Shown piece by piece: positions 50,051 to 58,536 of a stretch of DNA of 64,000 bases (positions within the stretch are counted from its first letter, which is position 1; each line of letters starts with the position of its first letter). The translations under genes and the position numbers were made by a program. The DNA is taken from positions 4,389,001 through 4,453,000 of the forward strand of contig NZ_VSWH01000001.1 of assembly GCF_009602705.1 (NCBI RefSeq), given 5' to 3'. This DNA comes from Chryseobacterium vaccae (GTDB lineage Bacteria > Bacteroidota > Bacteroidia > Flavobacteriales > Weeksellaceae). Below the pieces are notes generated by a model. It had not been told where the DNA came from. It was given only the letters and a program-made list of their open reading frames with translations, and did no database searches.

Positions 50051-50804
50051 TTATTTGTTAAGCTCTTTTAAAATGGCTTCCCCCACACTTTTTGCAGACT
50101 GTGGGTTTTGTCCTGTGATTACTCTCTGGTCTGTAACCGTATAATTCTGCCAAAGTCCTGATTTTTTCAAATTTTGCTCCTCTTTCTTTTAATTTATTTT
50201 CCAGAAGAAAAGGAACAACATCCGTTAATTTTACTTCAGCTTCTTCTTCATTGGTAAAAGCGTTGATTTTTTTACCGTCTACCAGATATTGGGCGTTGCT
50301 GAGTTTAATATTAACAAGACCGGCAGGACCGTGGCATACACCCGCTACGATACCTCCGTTTTCATAGATCTTTGAGGCAATAGCTGCCAGTTCCGTATTA
50401 TCTGCAAGATCCCACATGGCACCGTGGCCTCCGGCATAAAAGATCGTTGAATAATCTTTTGGGTTAACCTGAGACGGAGTTAGAGAGTGATCCATCTTGT
50501 TTTTGTATTCTTTGTTTTCCCAGAACGCTTTGTTGACAGGATCTTTCAAATCAAATCCGTCTACAGGGGGAGTTCCGCCTTTCGGGCTTACAAAATCTAT
50601 TTCATAGCCGGCTTTGTGAAGAACTTCCCACGGGTGGGAAACTTCACCCAGATAATATCCTGTATTTTCTCCGGTATTTCCTTTTTTGTCATGGCTGGTT
50701 ACCACAAATAGAATTTTCTTTTTCATAGGTTGGGATTTTTGATGCTGAGCCTGAACAATTCCTATCGTAAGCAGGCTTAAAAATAAAAGGGCCAGTTTTT
50801 TCAT
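50051..50804 (-). pseudogene. Secreted DJ-1/PfpI (Hsp31-like) protein, C-terminus frameshifted
   Basis: The open frame (to 50058) has a signal peptide, Glu54, GGHGAMWDLAD and the nucleophile in GVCHGPAGL (Cys157), as in Hsp31-type glyoxalase/chaperones. After KFEK near 214 the sequence departs from the family, ending in a false CxxC tail. Removing one A from an A6 run (50162-50167) restores SGLWQNYTVTDQRVITGQN to a stop at 50051, the usual C-terminus. A real frameshift or an assembly error; last gene of the mdaB-type operon, seven bases after the ABM gene. Confidence 0.85.
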
Positions 50805-50810
50805 TGGATA

Positions 50811-51098
50811 TTAAAGAATATGAGTAATATAGATCTGAGGTTTTTCCTGCAGTTTTTCATCTGCAATGGCTCCGAAAGCCTGAATATAGTGCTGCTGGTT
50901 GTGTTGGGCAAGTCCTTCTTCATTTTTCCAGATCTCATAAAAGACAAACTGGTTTTTGTCTTCAATACCCTGATGAAGGCTGTATAATTCATTGGCTTCT
51001 TCTTTTTGGGTTTCTGTTACCATATTCTGAAGAACTTCCAATACTTCTGCCTGATGTTCTTCTTTGGACTTGATTACTGCTGTAAGATAAATTTTCAT
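50811..51098 (-). CDS. Antibiotic-biosynthesis-monooxygenase (ABM)-domain protein
   Basis: 95 residues, the usual size of a ferredoxin-like ABM/quinol monooxygenase. IYLTAVIKSKEEHQAEVLEVL at the start, HQGIEDKNQFVFYEIWKNEEGL in the middle, and HNQQHYIQAF. Enzymes of the type (YgiN) oxidise quinols. It overlaps the mdaB-type gene by one base (TAATG), as ygiN is next to mdaB in E. coli. Confidence 0.9.
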   Translation of the reverse strand: MKIYLTAVIKSKEEHQAEVLEVLQNMVTETQKEEANELYSLHQGIEDKNQFVFYEIWKNEEGLAQHNQQHYIQAFGAIADEKLQEKPQIYITHIL

Positions 51099-51712
51099 TA
51101 GACTAACTGTGGTTTTAATTCCTGTTCAAAAACATGTTCAAGATGTTCTCTGTAAAGTTTCATATCGCGTTCTATATTGGCATTTTTCTCTACATCATGG
51201 AAGTGGAAACTTTCCATTTTCTCCAAGGAAACAAAGGCGTTCATTCTGTGGAAACCAAATAACGGCCCATTATCCACACTGGTTTCATTAAAAAATTCTC
51301 CGGAAAGCGTAAAAGCTGTTTCCGGTGCATTCCAGCTTGTAGTGACCATATATTTTCTTCCGCCCAGCATTCCTCCGGTTCCGTAATTGATTTCCGGGTT
51401 TTCTGCATTTCTCCCATCATTCATATAGATTCCTTTGGCGTGACCTGCCGTGAAAACATCATCGATATATTTTTTCAATCCGTTCGGAAGCTGAAACCAC
51501 CAGATAGGGGTGTGATAAATGATATAGTCTGCCCATACGAATTTTTTAACCTCTTCATTCTTGTCATAGCCTTCTGCTACATTGGTAACTTTCACTTCTG
51601 TATTTTCAAATTTCTTTAATACTGCCAAAGTGTTTTCTGCAATAGTTTGATTATATTTTCCTCCGGAATGTCCGAAATTCTGTCCTCCGTTGATGATTAA
51701 TACTTTTTTCAT
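51098..51712 (-). CDS. MdaB-like NAD(P)H quinone reductase
   Basis: 204 residues, flavodoxin-like fold. VLIINGGQNFGHSGGKYNQ binds FAD, and YHTPIWWFQLPNGLKKYIDDVFTAGHAKG is the MdaB signature. It reduces quinones by two electrons with NADPH, protecting from oxidative cycling. Heads the operon with the ABM gene and the Hsp31-like gene, a compact quinone/carbonyl-stress set. Confidence 0.94.
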   Translation of the reverse strand: MKKVLIINGGQNFGHSGGKYNQTIAENTLAVLKKFENTEVKVTNVAEGYDKNEEVKKFVWADYIIYHTPIWWFQLPNGLKKYIDDVFTAGHAKGIYMNDGRNAENPEINYGTGGMLGGRKYMVTTSWNAPETAFTLSGEFFNETSVDNGPLFGFHRMNAFVSLEKMESFHFHDVEKNANIERDMKLYREHLEHVFEQELKPQLV

Positions 51713-52047
51713 TTTTTTATGATTGTTAAATTTTCTGATGCAAAGTTAGGATGGGTAGTTGTATAATAAAAATAATATGAATTATAGATAAGTATTAGAA
51801 AAATTATAGATTAGGTGGAGATGAAAGATGATAGACGTGGGTTGTCTGTTCAGGCTACCTGTTGTCAATAGTGAATTTTGCTTTGCAAGTGAAGGGTGAA
51901 TTTAAGATTGAAAAAGAAGAGCAAAGATAATAGATGGATAGATAAAAGACTGGAAATTATAACTTTAAGTTTATATAGTAGAGTGATAAGTTTCAAATAC
52001 ATGGTAAAAATCATACTCTTCCGGAGTTTAAGATCAGGTATCTCATG
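51713..52047. other. Gene-free spacer
   Basis: About 335 AT-rich bases between divergent genes. The only recognisable content is a dispersed repeat (51866-51945) shared with 21.3 kb. A -7 element for the phosphoesterase follows at 52048. Confidence 0.5.
51866..51945. repeat. Dispersed repeat family D, copy 2
   Basis: TAGTGAATTTTGCTTTGCAAG, GGTGAATTTAAGATTG and AAAGATAATAGATGGATAGATAA recur in the order seen at 21296-21380. Confidence 0.65.
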
Positions 52048-52055
52048 TAAATTTG
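52048..52055 (+). promoter_or_regulatory. -7 element (TAAATTTG) of the phosphoesterase gene
   Basis: TAAATTTG, 13 bases before the ATG at 52069; no TTG at the -33 spacing. Confidence 0.45.
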
Positions 52056-52068
52056 TTAGATCAATTGA

Positions 52069-52821
52069 ATGGATATGATACAGATTGCGGTTTTTAGTGA
52101 TGTGCACGGGAATCTTCCGGCACTGGACACAGTTTTAAAGGATATAGAAAAGAGAGGAATACAGCAGAAATTCTGTCTTGGGGATCTGGTAGATTTTGCT
52201 CCTTGGGGAAATGAAGTGGTAGAGAAAATTAAGGGCCTGAATATTCCCTGTCTGATGGGGAATCATGATGAAAGAATAGCTTTTGATATTCCTGTAATTC
52301 CTTTATCTAAGCATTCACAAGAAGAAACGGAAGCAAGATGTATTGCTATTGAGCATTCTAAAAAGAATATCACGGAAGAAAATAAAAGATTTCTTTCACA
52401 GCTGCCTTTTCATATGAAGCTGAATTATAAAACAGGGAAGAAGCATTGGAATATTCAGTTGGTTCATTCCAGTTTGAAAAGCAATGATAGTTATCTGTAC
52501 GAATCTGAAAATGATGAGGTTTTTTCGTGTATGCTGGAAGAATCCCAATCCGATATTATCGTGATGGGACACACTCATTTATCATTCAAAAAACATCTGG
52601 ATAACGGAAAATGTGCGGTGAACTGCGGTTCTGTAGGGCGCTCCAAAGAAGAAAACAGATTAGCTTCCTACCTGGTTTTAACATTGGATGAAAATAAAAT
52701 GACCCCTGAAATTGTACAACTGGCTTACCCGCTTGAAGAAACAGCCCGCCAGATCGAAGAAAGTGAAATTCCGGATTATTATGCTTTATTTTTAAGGAAT
52801 GGAAAAATAGTAATGTCTTAA
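52069..52821 (+). CDS. Metallophosphoesterase family protein
   Basis: 250 residues. Calcineurin-type motifs in order: FSDVHGNLPALD, LGDLVDFAPWG, GNHDERI and MGHTHLSF, with the metal-binding Asp, His and Asn residues intact. YfcE-like phosphodiesterases act on small nucleotides or nucleoside polyphosphates; no substrate can be set. An ATG at 52075 is an alternative start. Monocistronic. Confidence 0.9.
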   Translation: MDMIQIAVFSDVHGNLPALDTVLKDIEKRGIQQKFCLGDLVDFAPWGNEVVEKIKGLNIPCLMGNHDERIAFDIPVIPLSKHSQEETEARCIAIEHSKKNITEENKRFLSQLPFHMKLNYKTGKKHWNIQLVHSSLKSNDSYLYESENDEVFSCMLEESQSDIIVMGHTHLSFKKHLDNGKCAVNCGSVGRSKEENRLASYLVLTLDENKMTPEIVQLAYPLEETARQIEESEIPDYYALFLRNGKIVMS

Positions 52822-53161
52822 TTTTTTTGGACATGCTGTGATCATTCTGAAACCTATCACGATCAAATCCTCTGAGAATTGCAGCCTGTATTTTATGTCA
52901 TTGACGTATTTACCTTACTTATAAAGTACAAGAAAAGATGTTTTTTTACTATTTATTGAATGATCCTGAAATTTTTTCGATATACCAATTAGTTATTGAT
53001 TGTGTTTTTAAGTATTTGATTGGTAGTGTTTTGTAATTATTCGAACTTTAATTTGAAGGAACTCGAACTCATTTTTTACTAAAATCAGTTCGAGTTTTTT
53101 TATTCGGTCTTTTTTAAAGATTCTCTGAAGGATATTTGTATCAAATTAAAATTTAGAAATC
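52822..53161. other. Gene-free spacer with one hairpin
   Basis: No coding region. A hairpin with arms AACTCGAACT and AGTTCGAGTT lies at 53060-53096, followed by a T-run to 53101. It lies 240 bp past the phosphoesterase, so the transcript it would end is unclear. Confidence 0.5.
53060..53102 (+). terminator. Terminator-like hairpin without an assigned transcript
   Basis: AACTCGAACT/AGTTCGAGTT perfect 10-bp stem, 17-base loop and seven T residues. The long loop makes it less certain than other terminators here. Confidence 0.5.
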
Positions 53162-54096
53162 ATGAAAAAGACAAGCCTTTTTATTCTTTTACTATTATCT
53201 GTATTTTGTATGGCACAATTACACAAAGGAAAAATAGATACTTTGCTTACTCCGGAAATTGGAGGAATAAAACAAGCCATAGATATTAAAACTGATGATT
53301 CCGGTAAACCGATATTGCTCTTTTTATCAGGAGGACCCGGAAGCTCAATGAGAACAAATGCAGATTCCTTTACGAATCTTTTAAAAAGCAAATTTACCAT
53401 TGTTCAGTGGGACCAAAGAGATGCCGGGAAAACCCTGGAATTAAATCCTTCGCCAGTGCAGCCTTCAGTTGAGCTGATGGGAAAAGATACGTATCAGGTT
53501 ATTAATTTTCTGAGAAAAGAATTAAAACAGGATAAAGTATACCTGTTGGGAAGTTCATGGGGGAATGCTTTAGGGTTCTATATCGTTAGAAATCATCCGG
53601 AGCTATTACATGCTTATTTTGCCGTAAATCCTGTTGTAAGCCAGTTGGAGAGTGAGAAGGAACTACTTCAGATTTTAAAAGATCATTTCAAAGAAGATCT
53701 TGTTGCGACTAAAGAATTAGCAAGTGTACAAATTCCGTTTAAAGTGGATGAAGACCTGTTTTATTAAGAAAGTGGCTTTTTTATAAAGACGGAAAGAAAA
53801 ATGTAACCAGTGAAGATTTTAAAAAAGGTTTTCTTAAATGGTCAAAAACATGGTCACATGCCTGGAATGAAGTGATGAATATTGATCTGCCTAAGACTTT
53901 AAAAAAAGTGGAATGTCCTATTTATTTCTTTGTCGGCAAAAATGATATTCAAACTTCCACCAGAATTACAACCGAGTATTTCAGAAAAGTAAAAGCTCCT
54001 AAAAAAGATCTGTTTTTATTTGAAAATTCAGGACATCAGATTCATAAAGATGAACCGGAAAAGTTTCAGAATACAATTCTTCAGGTATTAAAATAA
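53162..54096 (+). pseudogene. Secreted alpha/beta hydrolase (prolyl iminopeptidase-like), frameshifted
   Basis: Signal peptide, LFLSGGPGSS, QWDQRDAGKT, and nucleophile elbow GSSWGNALG, then VDEDLF and a stop at 53767. The other frame continues LLRKWLFYKDGKK..., with Asp in VGKNDIQT and His in SGHQIH to a stop at 54096, restoring a protein of about 311 residues. One extra T in the T4 run at 53759-53762 joins the frames. Family: S33 peptidases/hydrolases. Either a recent loss or a sequencing error; other family residues are intact. Confidence 0.85.
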
Positions 54097-54126
54097 TCGG
54101 AGTTCAGTTTGAACAAAAATAAAAGG

Positions 54127-54270
54127 CAGGAAGCAGGAGAGGGAAGTTTGGAGATCAGATTGAGCAGATGATTTATAGATATTATTGGATTCAATAAAAA
54201 AATCAATATATCAGGTGATCATTATTGTATAGGCTCATTGAACTTCTTTCTTCCAGTCTCCAGCTTCCTG
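54127..54270. repeat. Inverted-repeat element E, copy 2
   Basis: Ends CAGGAAGCAGGAGA and TCTCCAGCTTCCTG are complementary in 13 of 14 positions across 144 bp. Same overall length and purine-rich left end as the element at 48644-48787. Confidence 0.7.
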
Positions 54271-54292
54271 ATCTAATTAAAATAGCAATTAG

Positions 54293-54326
54293 TATTATGA
54301 TTATTTTGTAATTTTGTATCATAATA
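54293..54326. promoter_or_regulatory. Inverted repeat around the LysR promoter
   Basis: TATTATGAT and ATCATAATA, 9-bp arms 16 bp apart, flank a TAATTTTG -7 element at 54309-54316. A candidate self-regulatory site for the LysR protein. Confidence 0.5.
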
Positions 54327-54341
54327 TTTATAATTAAAGTT

Positions 54342-55253
54342 ATGGTCAACTTAGAATGGTACCGCACTTTTAAAGCCATCTATAAAACCGGAACACTGAC
54401 AGGCGCTGCAGAATCCCTGTTTATTTCACAGCCGGGCGTAAGTCTTCATTTAAGTTCCCTAGAAGCATATGTAGGATATAAGTTATTTGACAGGACAGGC
54501 CGGAAAATGATTCCTACCGAAAGAGGAAAAGTTTTGTTTAATGCTGTTTCAGAGCCGTTAGCCAAACTTGAAGATGTAGAAAAAAACTTCCAGAAATCTA
54601 CAGAAAAGCTGACGCCTACGATTAGTGTGGGCATGTGCTTTGAAACATTCCAGACCACATTGGAACAATATGTTTCCACGCTGCCTTTCAACCTGATCAT
54701 CAGTTTCGGGGAATATCCTGAAATGCTGGAACAGCTTGATAAAGGGATTCTGGATCTTATCATTACTCCTAAAAAAGGCATATCTCCTAATATTGAACAT
54801 GAAGCTTTTTCTTCAGAACAGATCATTCTGGTAGGCGGGAAAGATGTGGATACAGAAAGTTTTCTTGAAACCGCACATACAAAAGGCCCGGAATATATTG
54901 AAGAATGGCTGAAACAGGAAAAATGGTACGGAACCACCGGAGATATGGAGCATTTATTTCAGTTCTGGATCATGAATTTTGGACATAAGCCGAATTTCCG
55001 TCCGAATTATATCGTTCCGAATTTAAATTCAATCATAAGATGCCTGAAAGGAGGAACAGGATTGGCCGTTGTCCCTGATTTCCTGTGTAAGAATGAAATT
55101 GATAATGGTGAGATCAAGCTGATCTGGAAAGGAGAGAAAAAACTGGAAAACACATTGTATTTCGGATGCCGGAAGAAAACAAATTACCAGTCTGAAATAG
55201 ATCATATCAAAGGCCTGTTCCGCCAGATGATGGGTAAGAAAGTAACGGCATAA
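54342..55253 (+). CDS. LysR-family transcriptional regulator
   Basis: 303 residues, standard length. N-terminal HTH (FKAIYKTGTLTGAAESLFISQPGVSLHLSSLE, about 8-40) followed by a periplasmic-binding-protein-like effector domain (SVGMCFETFQTTLEQYV onward). The effector is not known. The GNAT gene starts ten bases after it, so the two may form an operon; no divergent target is adjacent since the hydrolase upstream is on the same strand. Confidence 0.93.
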   Translation: MVNLEWYRTFKAIYKTGTLTGAAESLFISQPGVSLHLSSLEAYVGYKLFDRTGRKMIPTERGKVLFNAVSEPLAKLEDVEKNFQKSTEKLTPTISVGMCFETFQTTLEQYVSTLPFNLIISFGEYPEMLEQLDKGILDLIITPKKGISPNIEHEAFSSEQIILVGGKDVDTESFLETAHTKGPEYIEEWLKQEKWYGTTGDMEHLFQFWIMNFGHKPNFRPNYIVPNLNSIIRCLKGGTGLAVVPDFLCKNEIDNGEIKLIWKGEKKLENTLYFGCRKKTNYQSEIDHIKGLFRQMMGKKVTA

Positions 55254-55263
55254 CCCCACTGAT

Positions 55264-55773
55264 ATGAAAAAAATAGCCGAAACTGAACGTCTTTTATTGA
55301 GAGAGCTAACCCCTGAAGATGCAGAACATTTCTTTAATCTCAACCAAAATCCCAATGTTATAAAATATACCGGAGATTCATCATTTACCAGTGTAGAAGA
55401 AGCCCGGAATTTTTTAAAGAACTATAAAGATTATGAGAGGAACGGTTATGGAAGATGGGCTGTTGTGGATAAATCTGGTCATACATTTCTTGGCTGGTGC
55501 GGTTTAAAGTACCATGAAGAAACCCGTGAAACAGATATTGGATTCCGGTTTTTTGAAGAATACTGGAATAAAGGATATGCTTCAGAAAGTGCAGCTGCCA
55601 GCCTTAATTATGGATTTGAAAAATTGAATCTTCCAAAAATAATAGGGCGGGCAATGATCGGTAATACTGCATCCATAAGAGTACTTCAAAAAATGGGAAT
55701 GATCTTCGACCGAGAGTTTGATTTTGATGGGAATAATGGTGTCATTTACACTATTGAAGACCTACGGAAATAG
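55264..55773 (+). CDS. GNAT acetyltransferase (RimJ/RimL-like)
   Basis: 169 residues. ETERLLLRELTPEDAEHFFNL at the start, GWCGLKYHEETRETDIGFRFFEEYWNKGYASE (motif A with acetyl-CoA loop), and GNTASIRVLQKMGM. N-acetylation of a small molecule or protein N-terminus; substrate unknown. It overlaps the convergent GNAT gene by 12 bp. Confidence 0.91.
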   Translation: MKKIAETERLLLRELTPEDAEHFFNLNQNPNVIKYTGDSSFTSVEEARNFLKNYKDYERNGYGRWAVVDKSGHTFLGWCGLKYHEETRETDIGFRFFEEYWNKGYASESAAASLNYGFEKLNLPKIIGRAMIGNTASIRVLQKMGMIFDREFDFDGNNGVIYTIEDLRK

Positions 55774-56241
55774 TTCATGATAGATTGAAAATTCCAGAAC
55801 CACCATATCCCGCATCTGTAAGCCGTTTTCGAAGATCGGAGAAGGATAATTTTCTATAAAAAAATCTTTACGGATCCCTTTTTTAACAAATCCATTCTTT
55901 TCATAGAATCTGATCTGCTGAAATCCGGTATCTGAAGTTCCCACAGTTAAAATTTCACACCCGTTTTTCAAAGCAATTTCTTTGGCTTTATCAATCAGAA
56001 TACTGCCGATACCTCTGCTTCTGAAATCTTCAATAACGGCCATGTTCTTGATCTCCAACTCTGTATCGCTGTTATCGTAAAGTGCAATAACTGCAATATC
56101 AAACGCTCCGTTATTCAATAGATAAATGTCGGAATCAAAGATATATCGGTTGATAGCCTCAACGGTTTCATCGGCAAGCAGAAGCAGATCGTATGGAATT
56201 TCTGAATCCGGTTTTATTTTTCGGAAGGTATAATTCTCCAT
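55762..56241 (-). CDS. GNAT acetyltransferase
   Basis: 159 residues. Acetyl-CoA motif A IKNMAVIEDFRSRGIGSILIDKAKEIALKNG and motif B QIRFYEKNGFVKKGIRKDFF. Starts one base after the preceding GNAT gene stops on the same strand, so the two are co-transcribed and perhaps coupled. Substrate unknown. Confidence 0.9.
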   Translation of the reverse strand: MENYTFRKIKPDSEIPYDLLLLADETVEAINRYIFDSDIYLLNNGAFDIAVIALYDNSDTELEIKNMAVIEDFRSRGIGSILIDKAKEIALKNGCEILTVGTSDTGFQQIRFYEKNGFVKKGIRKDFFIENYPSPIFENGLQMRDMVVLEFSIYHELFP

Positions 56242-56242
56242 T

Positions 56243-56677
56243 TTACAGACTCATGTGGATGATAGGATAGTCTTTTCCGGAACCGTCTTTTTCTGATCTT
56301 CCGGTCTGTCTGAATCCCATTTTTTCGTAAAAGCCAATGGCCTGAGGATTCTGCTCATTAACATCTACCTTGGTAAGACCCTTTTTTTCCTTCATGAATT
56401 CATATAACTTTCTGCCATATCCTTTTCCACGGGTATCATTATGGATGAAAAGCATTTCCAGATTACCTTCCGCAACAGACGCAAAGCCTTCTGCTTTTTC
56501 ATCTTCGGTGATGAGATAAACTTCAAGATTCGGAAGATAATCCCTTGGAATAACTTCTTTGAAATAGTTGAAATCTTCCTCAGCAAGAAAATCATGAGTA
56601 GCTTTTACCGCAGATTCCCAGATCTCCATAATTCTTGAATAATCTTTAGCATTGGCAAGCCTGATCGTATGTGACAT
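56243..56677 (-). CDS. GNAT acetyltransferase (YjaB-like)
   Basis: 144 residues. N-terminal IRLANAKDYSRIMEIWESAVKATHDFL, motif A MLFIHNDTRGKGYGRKLYEFMKE, motif B AIGFYEKMGFRQTGRSEKDG. Resembles YjaB-type acetyltransferases (N-acetylation of unknown small molecules). First gene of the minus-strand GNAT pair. Confidence 0.9.
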   Translation of the reverse strand: MSHTIRLANAKDYSRIMEIWESAVKATHDFLAEEDFNYFKEVIPRDYLPNLEVYLITEDEKAEGFASVAEGNLEMLFIHNDTRGKGYGRKLYEFMKEKKGLTKVDVNEQNPQAIGFYEKMGFRQTGRSEKDGSGKDYPIIHMSL

Positions 56678-57112
56678 TGTTTTTGTTTTTGCAAAAATAG
56701 GAATTTAGATGGTAGTTCCCAGTGTACAGGAATTAGAGTGATGATTTAATAAGCCAATCTATTTTTCTCTCGTGCATCAGGCAGATTGAGCAGATTTTAC
56801 AATATTGAATTTCAAAATTTGTATAAATCTAGCTCCCACAAATACACAAATCACAGATTTTTTTCTGTGAAATTTGTGCAATCTGTGGGAACCTTTTTTA
56901 GTAAGAACGGAAATTATTTGTTGAAAATCTTTGATTTCTCGCGTATTAAAAGCAGCATAATGGTTTAAAGCCTTTGCGTATCTTGCGCTCTCCCAACTCA
57001 CCCAATGCTAGTTTTTTAATAAATAACAGTAAAATTGGTAAGCCGGATTTTGAAATTTTTATCGCAAATTTGTTATACCTTATCTTGATATTAAAAATTT
57101 AAAGTAAAAATT
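56678..57112. other. Gene-free spacer largely made of repeat family B
   Basis: No coding region in 435 bases. From 56774 to 56997 lies the fourth copy of family B. The 100 bases before the aldo/keto reductase contain no TAnnTTTG match (nearest CAAATTTG), so its promoter is not assigned. Confidence 0.5.
56774..56997 (+). repeat. Dispersed repeat family B, copy 4
   Basis: AGATTGAGCAGATTTTAC, CTCCCACAAATAC, CACAGATTTTTTTCTGTGAAATTT, GCAATCTGTGGGAAC and GTTGAAAATCTTTGATTTCTCGCG with ATTAAAAGCAGCATAATGG. Same modules as the three other copies. Confidence 0.75.
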
Positions 57113-57988
57113 ATGCAAAAGAAGACCTATACAGGACAGCCTGTAGTGACCTTAAATAACGGAGTGGATATTCCTGCACTGGGTTTTGGAGTATGGCAGA
57201 TGGAGAATCTGGAAGAATGTGAAAAGGCGGTGATTAAGGCAATTCATACAGGATACAGAATGATTGATACGGCAGCTATTTACCAGAATGAAACAGCAGT
57301 AGGAAATGCGGTAAAAAACAGCGGGGTGGACAGGGATGACCTTTTTATCACCTCAAAAGTATGGGTTCAGGATCACGGGTATGAAAAAGCCAAAAGTGCA
57401 TTTCAGAGAACATTGGACAGACTTCAGATGGATTATCTGGATATGTATCTGATCCACTGGCCTTATGGAGATTTCCTGGGAACATGGAAGGCACTGGAGG
57501 AATTATACAGTGAAGGAAAGATCAAAGCAATAGGCGTATGTAATTTTACGGTAGAAAAACTGGAGGAATTAAAGGAAAATTCAACAATACTTCCTGTGAT
57601 CAACCAAATTGAGCTTCACCCGGTATTCCAGCAGAAAGAGCTTCAGGTGTACGACAGGGAGAATAATATCATTACCCAGCCGTGGAGCCCGCTTGGAAAC
57701 GGAAATGCAGACCTTTTAAATAATGCAGAATTAAAAGCAATTGCTGAAAAATACCATAAAACAACAGCCCAGGTAATTCTGAGATGGCATCTTCAGGAAG
57801 GTTTTGTAGTAATTCCTAAATCGGTAACCCCTTCCAGAATTGAAGAAAACTTCAATGTTTTTGACTTTGAACTGACAGAAGATGAAATGAATACCGTCCG
57901 TTCTCTGGATACAGGAAAAAGGCTGTTCTTTGATCCGAAAGATCCTGAATGGGAGCAGAAAATGCTGAAATCTGTAGCAGATATTTAA
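57113..57988 (+). CDS. Aldo/keto reductase (AKR5-like)
   Basis: 291 residues. MIDTAAIYQNE carries the catalytic Asp and Tyr, ITSKVWVQD the Lys, and YLIHWPYGD the His; GVCNFTVEKLEEL, VIPKSVTPSRIEENFNVFDF closes with the NADPH phosphate site. This is the 2,5-diketo-gluconate-reductase-like group acting on methylglyoxal and small aldehydes. Ends in a clear terminator. Confidence 0.93.
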   Translation: MQKKTYTGQPVVTLNNGVDIPALGFGVWQMENLEECEKAVIKAIHTGYRMIDTAAIYQNETAVGNAVKNSGVDRDDLFITSKVWVQDHGYEKAKSAFQRTLDRLQMDYLDMYLIHWPYGDFLGTWKALEELYSEGKIKAIGVCNFTVEKLEELKENSTILPVINQIELHPVFQQKELQVYDRENNIITQPWSPLGNGNADLLNNAELKAIAEKYHKTTAQVILRWHLQEGFVVIPKSVTPSRIEENFNVFDFELTEDEMNTVRSLDTGKRLFFDPKDPEWEQKMLKSVADI

Positions 57989-57998
57989 CGATTATAAA

Positions 57999-58034
57999 TT
58001 TTCCGCAGATCATCAGGTCTGCGGAAATTATTTT
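57999..58034 (+). terminator. Terminator of the aldo/keto reductase gene
   Basis: TTCCGCAGA pairs with TCTGCGGAA round TCATCAGG, followed by a T-run; the next gene begins only a few bases later. Confidence 0.8.
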
Positions 58035-58041
58035 TTAAACT

Positions 58042-58527
58042 ATGTGGATTAATTCAAGAAAATTTGATGAAGATAAAAATACAGTTACTCTGAACGGTGA
58101 CTATATCTTCTCTTTTGATACTTCCGATGGTTTTAGTGAAAGATTGTTGGGGGCTGAACTGCTGATTGACCATGATTTCAATTATATCTTCCGGATGAAA
58201 GCTTTTCAGCATGAAAAAATAACGAAGAACGGTTCAGATGTTTATACTGAAGAAGGAGAAGTCCCGGAAACCATTTTTAATTACCTTGAAAAATTAATGG
58301 ATTCTGATTATCAAAGCTTAAAACAGATCTACGAGAATGTAACTTTCTGTATGACGGATACGGGATCGCAAATGTTCTTAATGAATTGGGCGAAGCCTCT
58401 TTATATCAGTATTACAGAAGGGCTTCCACAGGAATTTTTTGTTTCTGAAACCGAGCAGTTATTGTTTAATTTCAATCAATATCTGAAAAAATGGGTGGAA
58501 GAAAAGTACAGGAACTGGCTTAAATAA
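58042..58527 (+). CDS. Conserved-type protein of unknown function
   Basis: 161 residues without signal peptide or membrane segment; acidic and aromatic-rich (DFNYIFRMKAFQHEKIT, QMFLMNWAKPLYISITEG). I recognise no family. It starts eight bases after a terminator and ends nine bases before the AlkD-like gene on the same strand, so it is probably co-transcribed with the latter. No promoter element is evident in between, so how it is expressed is unclear. Confidence 0.65.
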   Translation: MWINSRKFDEDKNTVTLNGDYIFSFDTSDGFSERLLGAELLIDHDFNYIFRMKAFQHEKITKNGSDVYTEEGEVPETIFNYLEKLMDSDYQSLKQIYENVTFCMTDTGSQMFLMNWAKPLYISITEGLPQEFFVSETEQLLFNFNQYLKKWVEEKYRNWLK

Positions 58528-58536
58528 AAAATTGTT

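Noticed and set aside
50058..50160. Zinc-knuckle (CxxC) tail on the Hsp31-like protein as a new domain
   Set aside because: It is produced by a one-base shift; the other frame restores the conserved family C-terminus.
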